Shown in pieces: positions 16,277-24,682 of a stretch of 27,950 nucleotides of DNA. Within the stretch, counting starts at the first letter, position 1. Every line of letters begins with the position of its first letter. Both the position numbers and the translations under genes were made by a program. This DNA comes from Pseudomonadota bacterium (GTDB lineage Bacteria; Desulfobacterota; Desulfobacteria; Desulfobacterales; RPRI01), in contig JAHJQU010000057.1 in the NCBI GenBank assembly GCA_018819005.1, positions 1 to 27,950 of the forward strand. The letters are read 5' to 3'. Under the pieces are notes generated by a model. That model did no database searches, had not been told where the DNA came from, and saw only the letters and a list, made by a program, of their open reading frames with translations.

Positions 16277-16969
16277 ATGAAAAATAAAATTTATACAGGT
16301 GGTTTAATCTCTGACGGGCTTTTGGCTTCAGGGCCTGTATGTCTCGGGTATATTCCCATAGGCATTGCCTTCGGAGTTCTTGCCCAGAAGGCAGGCTTTA
16401 CTCCCTTTGAAACAGGCCTGATGTCTCTTCTGGTTTTTGCCGGAAGTTCACAGTTTATAGCGGTTTCGATGTTTTCGGCCGGCGCGGGAGCTGTTTCGAT
16501 AATCGCGACCACATTTGTCGTAAACTTGAGGCACCTTCTTATGAGCTCCTCTCTTTCTCTCTTCCTGGGTCGTTTTGAGAGAAAAAAACTTTTTGCATTT
16601 GCCTACGGAATAACGGATGAAAGTTTTGCCGTCAACATCTCAAAATTCAAAAATGGAGACTGGGATATCAATCGGGCCCTGGTTGTAAATTTTTCCACAA
16701 ACATAATGTGGGTACTGAGCACGGTTGCGGGCGGATACGGCGGGCAATTTATCAAGCCGCATTCATTTGGTATGGATTATGCGCTCATAGCAATGTTTAT
16801 ATGCCTTCTCGTGTTCCAACTGAAAGGGCGGATATATGTTTTTACTGCTCTGGTTGCAGGAATCTTGGCTGTCCTGTTGTCTCTTTGCATTCCGGGGAAT
16901 TCATATATTATAATAGCTTCCGTTTTTGCAGCGGGGACAGGGGTATTTATCAAAAAGATTCGGAGATAA
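16277..16969 (+). CDS. azlC: AzlC-type branched-chain amino acid exporter subunit
   Basis: 230 residues from the ATG at 16277 (GGA six to seven bases upstream); another ATG at 16262 would add five residues. The protein is strongly hydrophobic with about six to eight membrane segments. It shows family marks: GPVCLGYIPIGIAFGVLA near the start, LLVFAGSSQFIAVSMF, then VVNLRHLLMSSSL. AzlC and AzlD together form a proton-driven efflux system for branched-chain amino acids and some analogues in the inner membrane. AzlD follows directly, which confirms the assignment. No regulator of the AzlB type is adjacent. Confidence 0.9.
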   Translation: MKNKIYTGGLISDGLLASGPVCLGYIPIGIAFGVLAQKAGFTPFETGLMSLLVFAGSSQFIAVSMFSAGAGAVSIIATTFVVNLRHLLMSSSLSLFLGRFERKKLFAFAYGITDESFAVNISKFKNGDWDINRALVVNFSTNIMWVLSTVAGGYGGQFIKPHSFGMDYALIAMFICLLVFQLKGRIYVFTALVAGILAVLLSLCIPGNSYIIIASVFAAGTGVFIKKIRR

Positions 16970-16976
16970 TGTTGTT

Positions 16977-17303
16977 ATGATGATTGAAAGAGAGTATAGT
17001 TATATTGTTCTTGGGATGGGACTTGTCACTTTTCTTCCGCGTCTGCTTCCGGTTTATTTTCTTGCCGGACGAACTCTTCCGGGCTGGTTTATCGAATGGC
17101 TTGATCTTGTTCCTGCTGCCGTACTAAGTGCGCTGCTTCTGCCGGCACTTGTTACAACCGGAACTCCGAAAATATTAACGCTTTACAGTTTGGAAATGAT
17201 TGTTGCCATACCGACTTTTCTTGTTGCAGTTAAAACGAAATCACTAAGTGGAACTGTTGTAACTGGAATGGGGCTATACTGGTTTCTGGGGAGTATATTG
17301 TAA
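16977..17303 (+). CDS. azlD: AzlD-type branched-chain amino acid transport subunit
   Basis: 108 residues from the ATG at 16977, after GGAG in the end of azlC; a longer frame from 16926 would run back into azlC. Three to four membrane segments are present, with TFLPRLLPVYFLAGRTLP, the usual AzlD opening after the first helix, then VPAAVLSALLLPALV and a C-terminal VVTGMGLYWFLG. It starts 7 nt after the azlC stop, so the two are co-transcribed. It forms the small partner of AzlC in the inner membrane. Confidence 0.88.
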   Translation: MMIEREYSYIVLGMGLVTFLPRLLPVYFLAGRTLPGWFIEWLDLVPAAVLSALLLPALVTTGTPKILTLYSLEMIVAIPTFLVAVKTKSLSGTVVTGMGLYWFLGSIL

Positions 17304-17384
17304 GATACCTGTACCTAAAAAATAGCGGGCGCATTTCATGTTGTCTTCGGCGGGGAGCTTTAATAAAAAAATATATCAGCATTA

Positions 17385-17412
17385 TTGACAATATTTTAAG
17401 TTGGGATAGATA
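17385..17412 (+). promoter_or_regulatory. Predicted promoter of the CoA-transferase/GNAT gene
   Basis: TTGACA (17385-17390), a 16-nt spacer and TAGATA (17407-17412) lie 38 nt upstream of the ATG at 17450, which itself has AAAGGAG at 17439-17445. Confidence 0.5.
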
Positions 17413-17449
17413 TACGGCAAAATTTTAATACCTGAAAAAAAGGAGACCC

Positions 17450-19342
17450 ATGTTGGATTTAAATACTTTCTGTCCGGGAAAGCTTGTTTCCGCCGAGGAA
17501 GCCGTTTCAAAAATAAAAAGAGGAAGTCGTGTTTTTATCGGAACAGGATGCGGTGAGCCCCAGCACCTTATAAGAGCACTGGTAAATGATAGCAGACTTC
17601 AGGACATAATGGTTTATCAGATGCTTTCGTCAACATTTGCCCAGTATGTTGATGACCCGTCATTTCTCAGGCGTTTTTCCCTGAAACTCTTTTTTATAAG
17701 CAGCGCAATGAGAAAAGCTGCTTTTGAAGGGAAAATAGATTATATACCGACATATCTTTCGCAGATTCCTCGTCTTTTTTCCAGCCATCGCATTGGACTT
17801 GACGTGGCGATGATTCAGGTAAGCCCGCCTGACAAGTTCGGTTATTGCAGCCTTGGCGTATCAGTTGATATTACAAGGTCCGGGATGGAAAATGCCAAGC
17901 TTGTTATTGCCCAGGTAAATCCAAGGATGCCAAGGACCTGGGGAGACAGTTTTGTTCATATTGACGAGATTGATTATCTCGTGATCAAAGAAGAACCTCT
18001 TGTTGAAGCACTTCCCGGCGCAAAGGATGAAGTGATAGCAAGGAGAATAGGGCATTATGTTTCACAGCTTGTTGATGACGGTTCAACGCTCCAGATAGGT
18101 TTCGGCCATCTTCCTTATGCGATACTTCAATATCTTGATAATAAAAAAGACCTTGGGATACACACCCAGCTTATTACCGACGGGTTTTTGCCCCTTTTTG
18201 AAAAAAAAGTTATTACAAACAAAAAAAAGACACTTCTTCCGGGAAAAGTTGTGGCTTCTTTATGTATGGGATCTGAAAAAATTTACAGATTTGTTGATAA
18301 TAACCCGATGTTTTATTTCCGGTCTTCCGAATTTGTAAATGATCCTACAGTGATAGCGCGAAACGACAACCTGATTTCGATCAGCTCCGCTCTTGAAGTC
18401 GATTTAACAGGGCAGGTCTGTTCTGATTCAATGGGTTATCTTTTCTACAGCGGGATAGGTGATCAGGTGGATTTTTTGCGAGGAAGCGCCATGTCAAAAG
18501 GCGGCTTTTCAATTATTGCTCTTCCCTCAACCGCCCAGAACGGGAAAACATCCAGAATTGTCTCGCACCTGAGCGAAGGCGCGGGTGTGGCAACAACAAG
18601 GGGAGATGTCAACTTCGTTATTACCGAGTACGGGATTGCAGAACTTCAAGGTAAGAGTATTTATCAGAGGGTAATAGAACTGGCTCAGATTGCACATCCT
18701 AAATTTCGCGAGGAACTCATCGAGACAGCAAAAAAACGCCATTATATATTTGCAGACCAATTAGCTCCCATACAGGACGATCTGTTATTTCTCGAGAGCT
18801 ATAAATATAGTCTCAAATTAAAAAGCGGCAAGACAGTCGATTTCAGACCGCTTCTGCCATCCGATGAGTTTGCATACAGGAATTTTTTCTACTCTCTTCA
18901 GGAGAAGACGATCTACCTCAGATTTTTTTACAAAATGAAAATATTTTCCCACGAAGTGGTACAGAAGCAATGGGCCAGCATCGATTACAGAAAGAATATG
19001 TCCGTTATCGGCCTTGTTCAAAAGGGCGGGCATCAGGAGATTATTGCAATCGCTTCATATGCAATGGAAGAACCGGAAAGGGCGGAAGTTGCCTTCGTGG
19101 TCCAAGAAGATTATCAGGGTAAAGGCGTTGCCTCCTTTCTCCTTGATATTCTTGAAAAAATTGCAAGGGAGAATAATTATAAAGGTTTTTCGGCAACGGT
19201 TTTACGGGAAAATCCGACTATGATACACATCTTTAAGAAAAAGTATCCGAATGCAAAAATATCTGCAAGCAGTGGAAGCGATGTCCAGATTCTTATGGAT
19301 TTTGCGGATGTTAAGAATGACCCGATTAAAAAACAAGAATAA
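17450..19342 (+). CDS. Acetyl-CoA hydrolase/4-hydroxybutyrate-type CoA-transferase fused to a GNAT domain
   Basis: 630 residues. Residues about 8-430 are a class I CoA-transferase of the acetyl-CoA hydrolase/4-hydroxybutyrate CoA-transferase group: VSPPDKFGYCSLGVSVD, LQIGFGHLP and ITEYGIAELQGKS are typical. At the active-site position, usually HTE with the Glu that forms the glutamyl-CoA intermediate (residue 238 in the Clostridium aminobutyricum enzyme), this protein reads HTQ, with Gln at 240 (codon CAG, 18167-18169). Residues about 450-625 are a GNAT acetyltransferase domain with acetyl-CoA loop VQEDYQGKGVA. Such fusions are known in sulfate-reducing and related bacteria. The Gln suggests the CoA-transferase half is altered, perhaps sensing or binding acyl-CoA rather than transferring CoA. 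rsmG starts 4 nt downstream, but no functional link is known. Confidence 0.88.
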   Translation: MLDLNTFCPGKLVSAEEAVSKIKRGSRVFIGTGCGEPQHLIRALVNDSRLQDIMVYQMLSSTFAQYVDDPSFLRRFSLKLFFISSAMRKAAFEGKIDYIPTYLSQIPRLFSSHRIGLDVAMIQVSPPDKFGYCSLGVSVDITRSGMENAKLVIAQVNPRMPRTWGDSFVHIDEIDYLVIKEEPLVEALPGAKDEVIARRIGHYVSQLVDDGSTLQIGFGHLPYAILQYLDNKKDLGIHTQLITDGFLPLFEKKVITNKKKTLLPGKVVASLCMGSEKIYRFVDNNPMFYFRSSEFVNDPTVIARNDNLISISSALEVDLTGQVCSDSMGYLFYSGIGDQVDFLRGSAMSKGGFSIIALPSTAQNGKTSRIVSHLSEGAGVATTRGDVNFVITEYGIAELQGKSIYQRVIELAQIAHPKFREELIETAKKRHYIFADQLAPIQDDLLFLESYKYSLKLKSGKTVDFRPLLPSDEFAYRNFFYSLQEKTIYLRFFYKMKIFSHEVVQKQWASIDYRKNMSVIGLVQKGGHQEIIAIASYAMEEPERAEVAFVVQEDYQGKGVASFLLDILEKIARENNYKGFSATVLRENPTMIHIFKKKYPNAKISASSGSDVQILMDFADVKNDPIKKQE

Positions 19343-19346
19343 AAAT

Positions 19347-20021
19347 ATGCAAATAGGCTCGACGGAGTGGAAAGATATAATAATATGTGGCGCAAGATAT
19401 TTTGATGTTCAAGTCGGATCAGGGGAAGCCGGAAAATTTTTGATACATGCGGGGGAACTTATAAAGTGGAATTCGAAAACAAATTTAACCGCTATAACAG
19501 ATCCCTTTGAAGTTGCCGTCAAACATTTTCTTGATTCATTAGCTCCTGCCCGCATAATACCTCCCGGCTCATCAATGCTTGATATGGGTTCCGGAGGGGG
19601 ATTCCCGGGAATTCCGCTCAAGATTATTCTTCCGTCTCTTTCGGTATCCCTGGTAGATTCTTCCAGGAAAAAAGTATCTTTTCTGAAACATGTAATAAGG
19701 ACTCTCGGTCTCGAAGGTATTAATGCTTTTCAGGCTAGGGTGGAAAATTTATCGGAAAACAAAGAACGCTTTGATCTAGTCATTTGCCGCGCCTTTTCAT
19801 CCCTCGATAAATTTATTGAGTCTGCATTACCGGTTCTTGCAGAGAATGGAATAATGATCGCCTTAAAGGGGAAAACAAGCTATAAGGAAACTGAGTCGGC
19901 AAGGCTTTTGGGCAATGATAATCGAGGTGAAGGACTATTATATAATACTGAAGTTATAAAATATTCACTTCCTTATATCGACTCAGAGAGAACTTTGATG
20001 GTCATAAAAAAACTTCGTTAG
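19347..20021 (+). CDS. rsmG: 16S rRNA (guanine-527-N7)-methyltransferase
   Basis: 224 residues from the ATG at 19347, which lies 4 nt after the previous stop; a longer frame from 19251 would overlap the CoA-transferase gene and adds nothing conserved. The SAM-binding loop is LDMGSGGGFPGIPLKI, preceded by KWNSKTNLTAI and HFLDSLAP, all RsmG hallmarks, and followed by CRAFSSLDKF. The enzyme methylates N7 of G527 of 16S rRNA, a site linked to streptomycin response. The usual partner mnmG is absent here. Ribosome binding is weak and coupling to the preceding gene is likely. Confidence 0.92.
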   Translation: MQIGSTEWKDIIICGARYFDVQVGSGEAGKFLIHAGELIKWNSKTNLTAITDPFEVAVKHFLDSLAPARIIPPGSSMLDMGSGGGFPGIPLKIILPSLSVSLVDSSRKKVSFLKHVIRTLGLEGINAFQARVENLSENKERFDLVICRAFSSLDKFIESALPVLAENGIMIALKGKTSYKETESARLLGNDNRGEGLLYNTEVIKYSLPYIDSERTLMVIKKLR

Positions 20022-20088
20022 GACATCACGCGGCCTTTTTTATTCCAGTATTTGTTTGCAATCATGCAGAAAGAGATTATACTCCGCC

Positions 20089-20162
20089 GACCTTTTGTGA
20101 TGCCGTCATTTTAATCTCCTCCCACCAGGAGAGGGAAAAATTCACTTTTTACGAGTCTATCA
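20089..20162. repeat. Two solo ends of the palindromic repeat family upstream of typA
   Basis: GACCTTTTGTGATGCCGTCA (20089-20108) and TTTTTACGAGTCTATCA (20146-20162) both match the right terminal repeat of the family, in the same orientation, with a short GC-rich segment between them (TCTCCTCCCACCAGGAGAGG). It is a reduced or rearranged copy. The second end may supply a -35-like TTCACT (20141-20146) 17 nt before TAATAA, upstream of typA. Confidence 0.5.
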
Positions 20163-20184
20163 TTAATAATAACAGGAAGAATTG

Positions 20185-22026
20185 ATGCCAAAATTAAATA
20201 ACAATGAAAGAATAAGAAATATTGCAATTATTGCTCACGTTGACCACGGAAAAACAACCCTTGTTGATGCGATGTTCAGACAGAGTGGTTTATTCAGGGT
20301 TGGCCAGGAAGTTGATGAAAGAATAATGGACTCCATGGATCTTGAACGTGAAAGGGGTATCACTATTGCCGCAAAGAACTGTTCGGTAGTCTGGAAAGGA
20401 GTTAAAATAAACATTATCGATACTCCAGGCCACGCAGACTTTGGTGGCGAGGTTGAAAGGGCCATTTCAATGTCCGATGGGGCGCTCCTGCTGGTCGATG
20501 CATCTGAAGGCCCGCTTCCGCAGACGCGTTTTGTTCTGAAAAAAGCTCTTGCTGCAGGTCTGAAAGTAATTGTGGTTATAAATAAAATAGACAGGAAAGA
20601 CGCGCGTTCTGATGAGGTTCTGGATGAAATATATGATCTTATGATAGATCTTGATGCGACCGGGGAGCAGCTCGAGTTTCCGCTCCTTTATGCAATCGGC
20701 CGGGAAGGGATTGCACAAAAAACTCTGGAAGAAAAGGGGAAAGATCTTCATTTGCTTTTTGATACCATAATAAGGGAGATTCCTCCCCCGGCTTATGACA
20801 CAAACGAGCCTTTTCAGATGCTCGTTTCTGATCTTGGTTATTCCGATTACCTTGGCAGGCTTGCCATTGGCAAAGTATTTAACGGGAAGACCGGCCATAA
20901 TATAAGCCTTGTCTGCATTGACAGTGAGGGAAAACAAAATCCGCTTAAGGTATCAAAATTGCAGACTTATGTGGGTTTGAAATTGGCTGAAATTGAAAAT
21001 ACCGAGCCCGGGGATATCATAGTTCTTTCCGGGATTGAAAATGTTAAAATCGGCGATACCATATGTACGAAGGAATTTCCAAAACCCCTCAAAAGAATTT
21101 CCGTTGACGAGCCTACGGTTTCGATGAAATTTACCATAAACACATCTCCTTTCTCTGGAAAGGAGGGCAAATATGTTCAATCGAGCAAGATACGTGAACG
21201 TCTCAATAAGGAGACATTAAGAAATGTTGCTGTCCAGATGGAGGAGACCGGAGACAGAGACTCATTGATTGTCAAGGGGAGGGGGGAGTTCCAGCTCGCG
21301 ATAGTGATTGAAACGATGCGCAGGGAGGGATTTGAGCTTTGTGTAGGGCGCCCCGAGGTAATTGTAAAATACCGGAACGGTGAAAAACTTGAGCCTATTG
21401 AACATCTTTTCATTGATTGCGATGAGAACTTTCTCGGAATTGTTTCAGAAAAACTTTCCTCGAAGAAGGGAAGGATGACCAATCTTGTTAACAACGGAAG
21501 AGGCAGAATAAGGATGGAATTTTCCATTCCTTCAAGATCCCTCATAGGCTACAGAGACGAATTTCTTACGGACACCAAGGGAACCGGTATCATGAATTCA
21601 TATTTTTCAGGCTATGAGCCGTACAGGGGTGATTTCCCGGTAAGATTTACCGGCTCAATAGTATCCGACAGGCAAGGCAACGCAGTGCCTTATGCCCTTT
21701 TTAATTTAGAGCCCCGTGGACATCTTTTAATAGCCCCCGGCGACCCGGTATATGAAGGGATGGTTGTAGGAGAGCATAACAAGGAAGGGGACATAAACGT
21801 AAATCCGTGCAAGGAGAAAAAATTATCAAACATGAGGGCAGCCGGAAAGGACGATAATGTCATACTTTCACCTGTCAGGCCCCTGACGCTTGAACGCGCT
21901 ATAAATTTCATTCGCGCGGATGAAATGGTGGAGGCCACACCTGTTTCAATTCGTATCAGAAAAGCTGTTCTTTCGGCGCATAAAAGACATGCTATGCGGT
22001 CGGCAAAGCTTAAAGTTGATCAATAA
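20185..22026 (+). CDS. typA: Ribosome-associated GTPase TypA/BipA
   Basis: 613 residues from the ATG at 20185; AGGAAG at 20174-20179 fits this start better than the in-frame TTG three bases before. GTPase motifs: AHVDHGKTT, RERGIT, DTPGHADF and NKID. The TypA-specific C-terminal part is present, including GTGIMNSYFSGYEPYRG and LFNLEPRGHLLI, followed by the basic C-terminal tail. TypA is a translational GTPase related to EF-G that binds the ribosome under stress or cold and assists 50S assembly. Together with rsmG and the EF-G, the window is rich in translation genes. The stop codon TAA lies at the very edge of palindromic element C. Confidence 0.95.
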   Translation: MPKLNNNERIRNIAIIAHVDHGKTTLVDAMFRQSGLFRVGQEVDERIMDSMDLERERGITIAAKNCSVVWKGVKINIIDTPGHADFGGEVERAISMSDGALLLVDASEGPLPQTRFVLKKALAAGLKVIVVINKIDRKDARSDEVLDEIYDLMIDLDATGEQLEFPLLYAIGREGIAQKTLEEKGKDLHLLFDTIIREIPPPAYDTNEPFQMLVSDLGYSDYLGRLAIGKVFNGKTGHNISLVCIDSEGKQNPLKVSKLQTYVGLKLAEIENTEPGDIIVLSGIENVKIGDTICTKEFPKPLKRISVDEPTVSMKFTINTSPFSGKEGKYVQSSKIRERLNKETLRNVAVQMEETGDRDSLIVKGRGEFQLAIVIETMRREGFELCVGRPEVIVKYRNGEKLEPIEHLFIDCDENFLGIVSEKLSSKKGRMTNLVNNGRGRIRMEFSIPSRSLIGYRDEFLTDTKGTGIMNSYFSGYEPYRGDFPVRFTGSIVSDRQGNAVPYALFNLEPRGHLLIAPGDPVYEGMVVGEHNKEGDINVNPCKEKKLSNMRAAGKDDNVILSPVRPLTLERAINFIRADEMVEATPVSIRIRKAVLSAHKRHAMRSAKLKVDQ

Positions 22027-22164
22027 AGTCCAAATTCAGACGGCAAAGTAAAAAGCTCATTATGCAAGGCGCACGAATCTTGAGGAATGAAGCGTACTTT
22101 TTGTACGCTGCAATGACGAAAGATGAAGTGCAACACAGCAGAATGACTTTTTACGAAGCCGTCA
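22024..22164. repeat. Dispersed palindromic element C (GCGTAC core)
   Basis: The whole interval between typA and the YfcE-like gene is one imperfect palindrome: GACGGCAAAGTAAAAAG near 22039 pairs with CTTTTTACGAAGCCGTC (22147-22163), and the centre is AGCGTAC-TTTTT-GTACGCT near 22090. It is closely related to 26500-26654 and 27232-27386. Lying between two convergent genes, it may act as a bidirectional terminator. Confidence 0.8.
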
Positions 22165-22167
22165 ATA

Positions 22168-22638
22168 TTAAAGAGTTACCAGTTGAGGCTCAAGAACCCT
22201 GCCTGTTACTTTAAGAAGAGCAACTGACGGGAGATAATTGCTTCTCGGGTTGGTGGCGCTCCCCGGGTTGATAAAAAAAACCCCGTTTTGCCTTTCGATA
22301 GATGGTCTGTGCGTATGCCCGAAAATTACAGCACTGAATCCGGAAGCAGCAGGATCAAGGTCAATCCTTGAAACATCATGCAGAATATAAAGGAAAACAG
22401 CGCCCTCATTAACTATTTCTGAATAGGGTATTTCACGTGCCCAAACCCCCTTGTCCATGTTTCCCTTTACCGGGAAAACCGGAGCTATTGTTTTCAATTT
22501 TTCAAGAATAGCCGGTTCTCCGATATCCCCGGCATGGATAATCAGTTTTGAGCCGGCAAGAGCAATTACGGCAGCATCCGGAAGCCGGCCATGAGTATCT
22601 GAGATTATTCCGACAATAAAGCTGTTTTTGTCGTTCAA
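22168..22638 (-). CDS. YfcE/MJ0936-type metallophosphoesterase
   Basis: 156 residues with the calcineurin-like motifs in order: GIISDTHG (D-x-H), HAGDIG (GD), KGNMD (GN), ILHDV (H) and FGHTHRP (GH-x-H). This is the small YfcE-like class of cytosolic phosphodiesterases, which hydrolyse bis-pNPP and some phosphodiesters using Mn or other metals; the natural substrate is unknown. The frame opens at TTG 22638 without a Shine-Dalgarno, and a perfect TATAAT (22647-22642, minus strand) ends only three bases before it, so the true start may differ by a few codons. Confidence 0.85.
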   Translation of the reverse strand: MNDKNSFIVGIISDTHGRLPDAAVIALAGSKLIIHAGDIGEPAILEKLKTIAPVFPVKGNMDKGVWAREIPYSEIVNEGAVFLYILHDVSRIDLDPAASGFSAVIFGHTHRPSIERQNGVFFINPGSATNPRSNYLPSVALLKVTGRVLEPQLVTL

Positions 22639-22693
22639 TTTATTATACCAAAAATCGACAACCTGCGTTAATGAAATAACAGGAGTTTATTTG

Positions 22694-23704
22694 TTAAAGA
22701 CCTTTTTCGGCCATGTAAGCTGCAAGGTCCGCAACTCTGCAGGAGTAGCCCCATTCATTATCATACCAGGTCACAACCTTTGCCATATTTCCGCCAAGTA
22801 TTTGAGTAAATTCCATGTCCACTATCGACGAGTTGGAATCGCCTTTAAAGTCTATTGATACAAGAGGCTCATCCTCGCATGCCATGATTCCGTTGAGATC
22901 TGTTTCGGCTGCTTTTCTTAGCTCTGCCCTTAACATATCGGTTTCGGTTTTTTTCTGCAGGATCGCTACAAAGTCAACAACAGAGACAGTCGATGTCGGT
23001 ACTCTCAGGGAGTAACCATCGAAGCGCCCTGCGAGTTCAGGTATAACAAGCGCAATCGCCTTTGCAGCGCCGGTTGTGGTTGGAATGATATTCATAGCGG
23101 CTGCGCGTGCCCGTCTCAGGTCTTTGTGAGCCAGATCCATCAGGCGCTGGTCAGCAGTATATGAGTGGACAGTTGTCATTAAAGCTTTTTCAATACCAAA
23201 AGCTCTGTGTATTACAAGAGCGGGAGGCGCAAGACAGTTCGTGGTACATGAGGCATTTGAAATAATGTGGTGGTCTTTCGGGCGGTATTCCTTGTGATTG
23301 ACGCCCATTACAACCGTAAGATCCTCTTCTTTTGCCGGAGCTGAAATAATAACTTTTTTGGCTCCTGCCTCAATGTGGGCCGCGGCTTTGGGCCCTGTTT
23401 TGAAAAGGCCGGTGCTTTCGATGACTATGTCAACACCTACTTCATCCCAGGGTATTTCAGAGGGGTCACGGAAGGAAAAACTCTTTATGGTCTTTCCATT
23501 GATGATTATGCTCTCTTTTGCGACATTGACTTTGCCTGAAAAACGGCCGTAATTTGAGTCATATTTAAAAAGATGAGCATTGGTTTCTACGTCAAAAAGA
23601 TCGTTAATTGCTACAACTGCAAGCTTTTTCGGATGTCTTTCAATAATAGCTTTCAGCACCTGACGACCTATTCTTCCAAATCCGTTTATACCTACGCGAA
23701 TCAT
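22694..23704 (-). CDS. gap: Type I glyceraldehyde-3-phosphate dehydrogenase
   Basis: 336 residues. GINGFGRIGRQ is the NAD-binding loop; AINDLFD places Asp35 after the second strand, suggesting NAD use. The catalytic cysteine is C153 in SNASCTTNCLAP, and the C-terminal WYDNEWGYSCRV is complete. The enzyme oxidises glyceraldehyde-3-phosphate to 1,3-bisphosphoglycerate in glycolysis, or the reverse in gluconeogenesis. AAGGTGGTG stands 5-9 nt upstream of the ATG. It follows a GAF-domain gene by 18 nt, so the two probably form an operon; pgk and tpi are not adjacent. Confidence 0.96.
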   Translation of the reverse strand: MIRVGINGFGRIGRQVLKAIIERHPKKLAVVAINDLFDVETNAHLFKYDSNYGRFSGKVNVAKESIIINGKTIKSFSFRDPSEIPWDEVGVDIVIESTGLFKTGPKAAAHIEAGAKKVIISAPAKEEDLTVVMGVNHKEYRPKDHHIISNASCTTNCLAPPALVIHRAFGIEKALMTTVHSYTADQRLMDLAHKDLRRARAAAMNIIPTTTGAAKAIALVIPELAGRFDGYSLRVPTSTVSVVDFVAILQKKTETDMLRAELRKAAETDLNGIMACEDEPLVSIDFKGDSNSSIVDMEFTQILGGNMAKVVTWYDNEWGYSCRVADLAAYMAEKGL

Positions 23705-23722
23705 AATTCACCACCTTTTTGT

Positions 23723-24286
23723 TTAATTGTCATCAAGACGATATTTATGGGCGATAAGCAAATCATAATCCTTGCGAAGGGCCTGATGGAGCCTGGCTTT
23801 TTCAAGAGCAATTGCGCTTAAATTTGCAGCAGCCTCAAGGAATTTTATTTCGCCGGCATCGAATTTTTTTTCATCTTTGGTATATACCCTTAACACTCCT
23901 ATGGATTTTTTTTCAATCATAAGCGGAACAACAAGCACAGATTTGATCCCTTCTGCTTTTGCCTTCTCATTGTACTGGAAATCCTTGTCTTTCTGGGCAT
24001 TTTTAAGCCAGATCGTATTGCCTTTGAGCGCTTTCTTGTCAAGACCGCTTTCCTCTATAAGCACCGGACCTTTGCGTATATAGCCCTCAGACAGTCCACA
24101 ATGTGCTCCCATCAACAATTTTTTGCGGCGGCGTTCAAGTAGTCTTAGTGAGCAAGCCTTGACATTCATGGCTTCGGCCACACAGGAGACGATCTTCTCA
24201 AGGACCAGGGAAGGTGACAGTGAAGCATTTACAACCTTTGCCAATTCATAAAGTGCTGTGAAATAATGTTCTTCTTTTCCTTTCAT
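23723..24286 (-). CDS. Stand-alone GAF domain protein upstream of gap
   Basis: 187 residues, a single GAF domain (about 20-160): segments SLSPSLVLEKIVSCVAEAM, KACSLRLLE, LVVPLMIEKKSIGVLRVY and the closing helix FLEAAANLSAIALEKARLH. No output domain (kinase, cyclase or HTH) is attached, and the C-terminal 20 residues are a charged helix. GAF domains bind small ligands, haem or cyclic nucleotides; the ligand here is unknown. GAGAGGTG precedes the ATG. The position directly before gap suggests a sensor or partner linked to central carbon flux or redox, which is only inference. Confidence 0.82.
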   Translation of the reverse strand: MKGKEEHYFTALYELAKVVNASLSPSLVLEKIVSCVAEAMNVKACSLRLLERRRKKLLMGAHCGLSEGYIRKGPVLIEESGLDKKALKGNTIWLKNAQKDKDFQYNEKAKAEGIKSVLVVPLMIEKKSIGVLRVYTKDEKKFDAGEIKFLEAAANLSAIALEKARLHQALRKDYDLLIAHKYRLDDN

Positions 24287-24682
24287 AAATCACCTCTCAA
24301 TGAAAATATGTATATGATGAAAAGATAATATTTCGGACTTTCATTTTTTGAATAATACCGGAAAGAAACCGTTTAGTAAATAATTCTTTCATAAAAACCA
24401 TGATAATAATTTCAATTCTTGCCGGAACTGATAATAAATTTTGGATAAAAACAACCTTATCTCTTGAATTTGATTAATATATTTTGTAATAAAAGTTTGG
24501 TGAACATTGATGCTTTAGTAAAAAGGGCGTTCTCACACAAAGATCACGGAGGACACAAAGAAAAACCTGAATGTTTCAATAGGCCTTTCTTCGTGTCTTT
24601 GTGCCTTCGTGTGAAAAATTGACTTTTTATGAGTCCATCAAGATTGTTTTTTTTGAAGTTACTTTATGAAAGGAAAACCGGC
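24287..24682. other. Gene-free divergent region between GAF-gap and uspA
   Basis: About 396 bases. 24287-24507 is very AT-rich and must hold the GAF-gap promoter, but no convincing -35/-10 pair could be chosen. 24508-24640 is palindromic element D. The right end of D carries TTGACT (24620-24625), which could serve as a -35 for uspA, though the matching -10 is poor. No gene was seen. Confidence 0.55.
24508..24640. repeat. Dispersed palindromic element D (CACAAAG core, inverse of element A)
   Basis: Left end TGATGCTTTAGTAAAAAG, right end CTTTTTATGAGTCCATCA. The interior (24529-24619) is the reverse complement of 309-406 with few mismatches, including an arm with TTCTTCGTGTCTTTGTGCC and the ACCTGAATGTTTCAATA centre. 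The arms also pair with one another, giving a long hairpin. Confidence 0.8.

Noticed and set aside
20467..20937. 156-codon minus-strand frame
   Set aside because: It lies antisense inside typA, which is a clear full-length gene.
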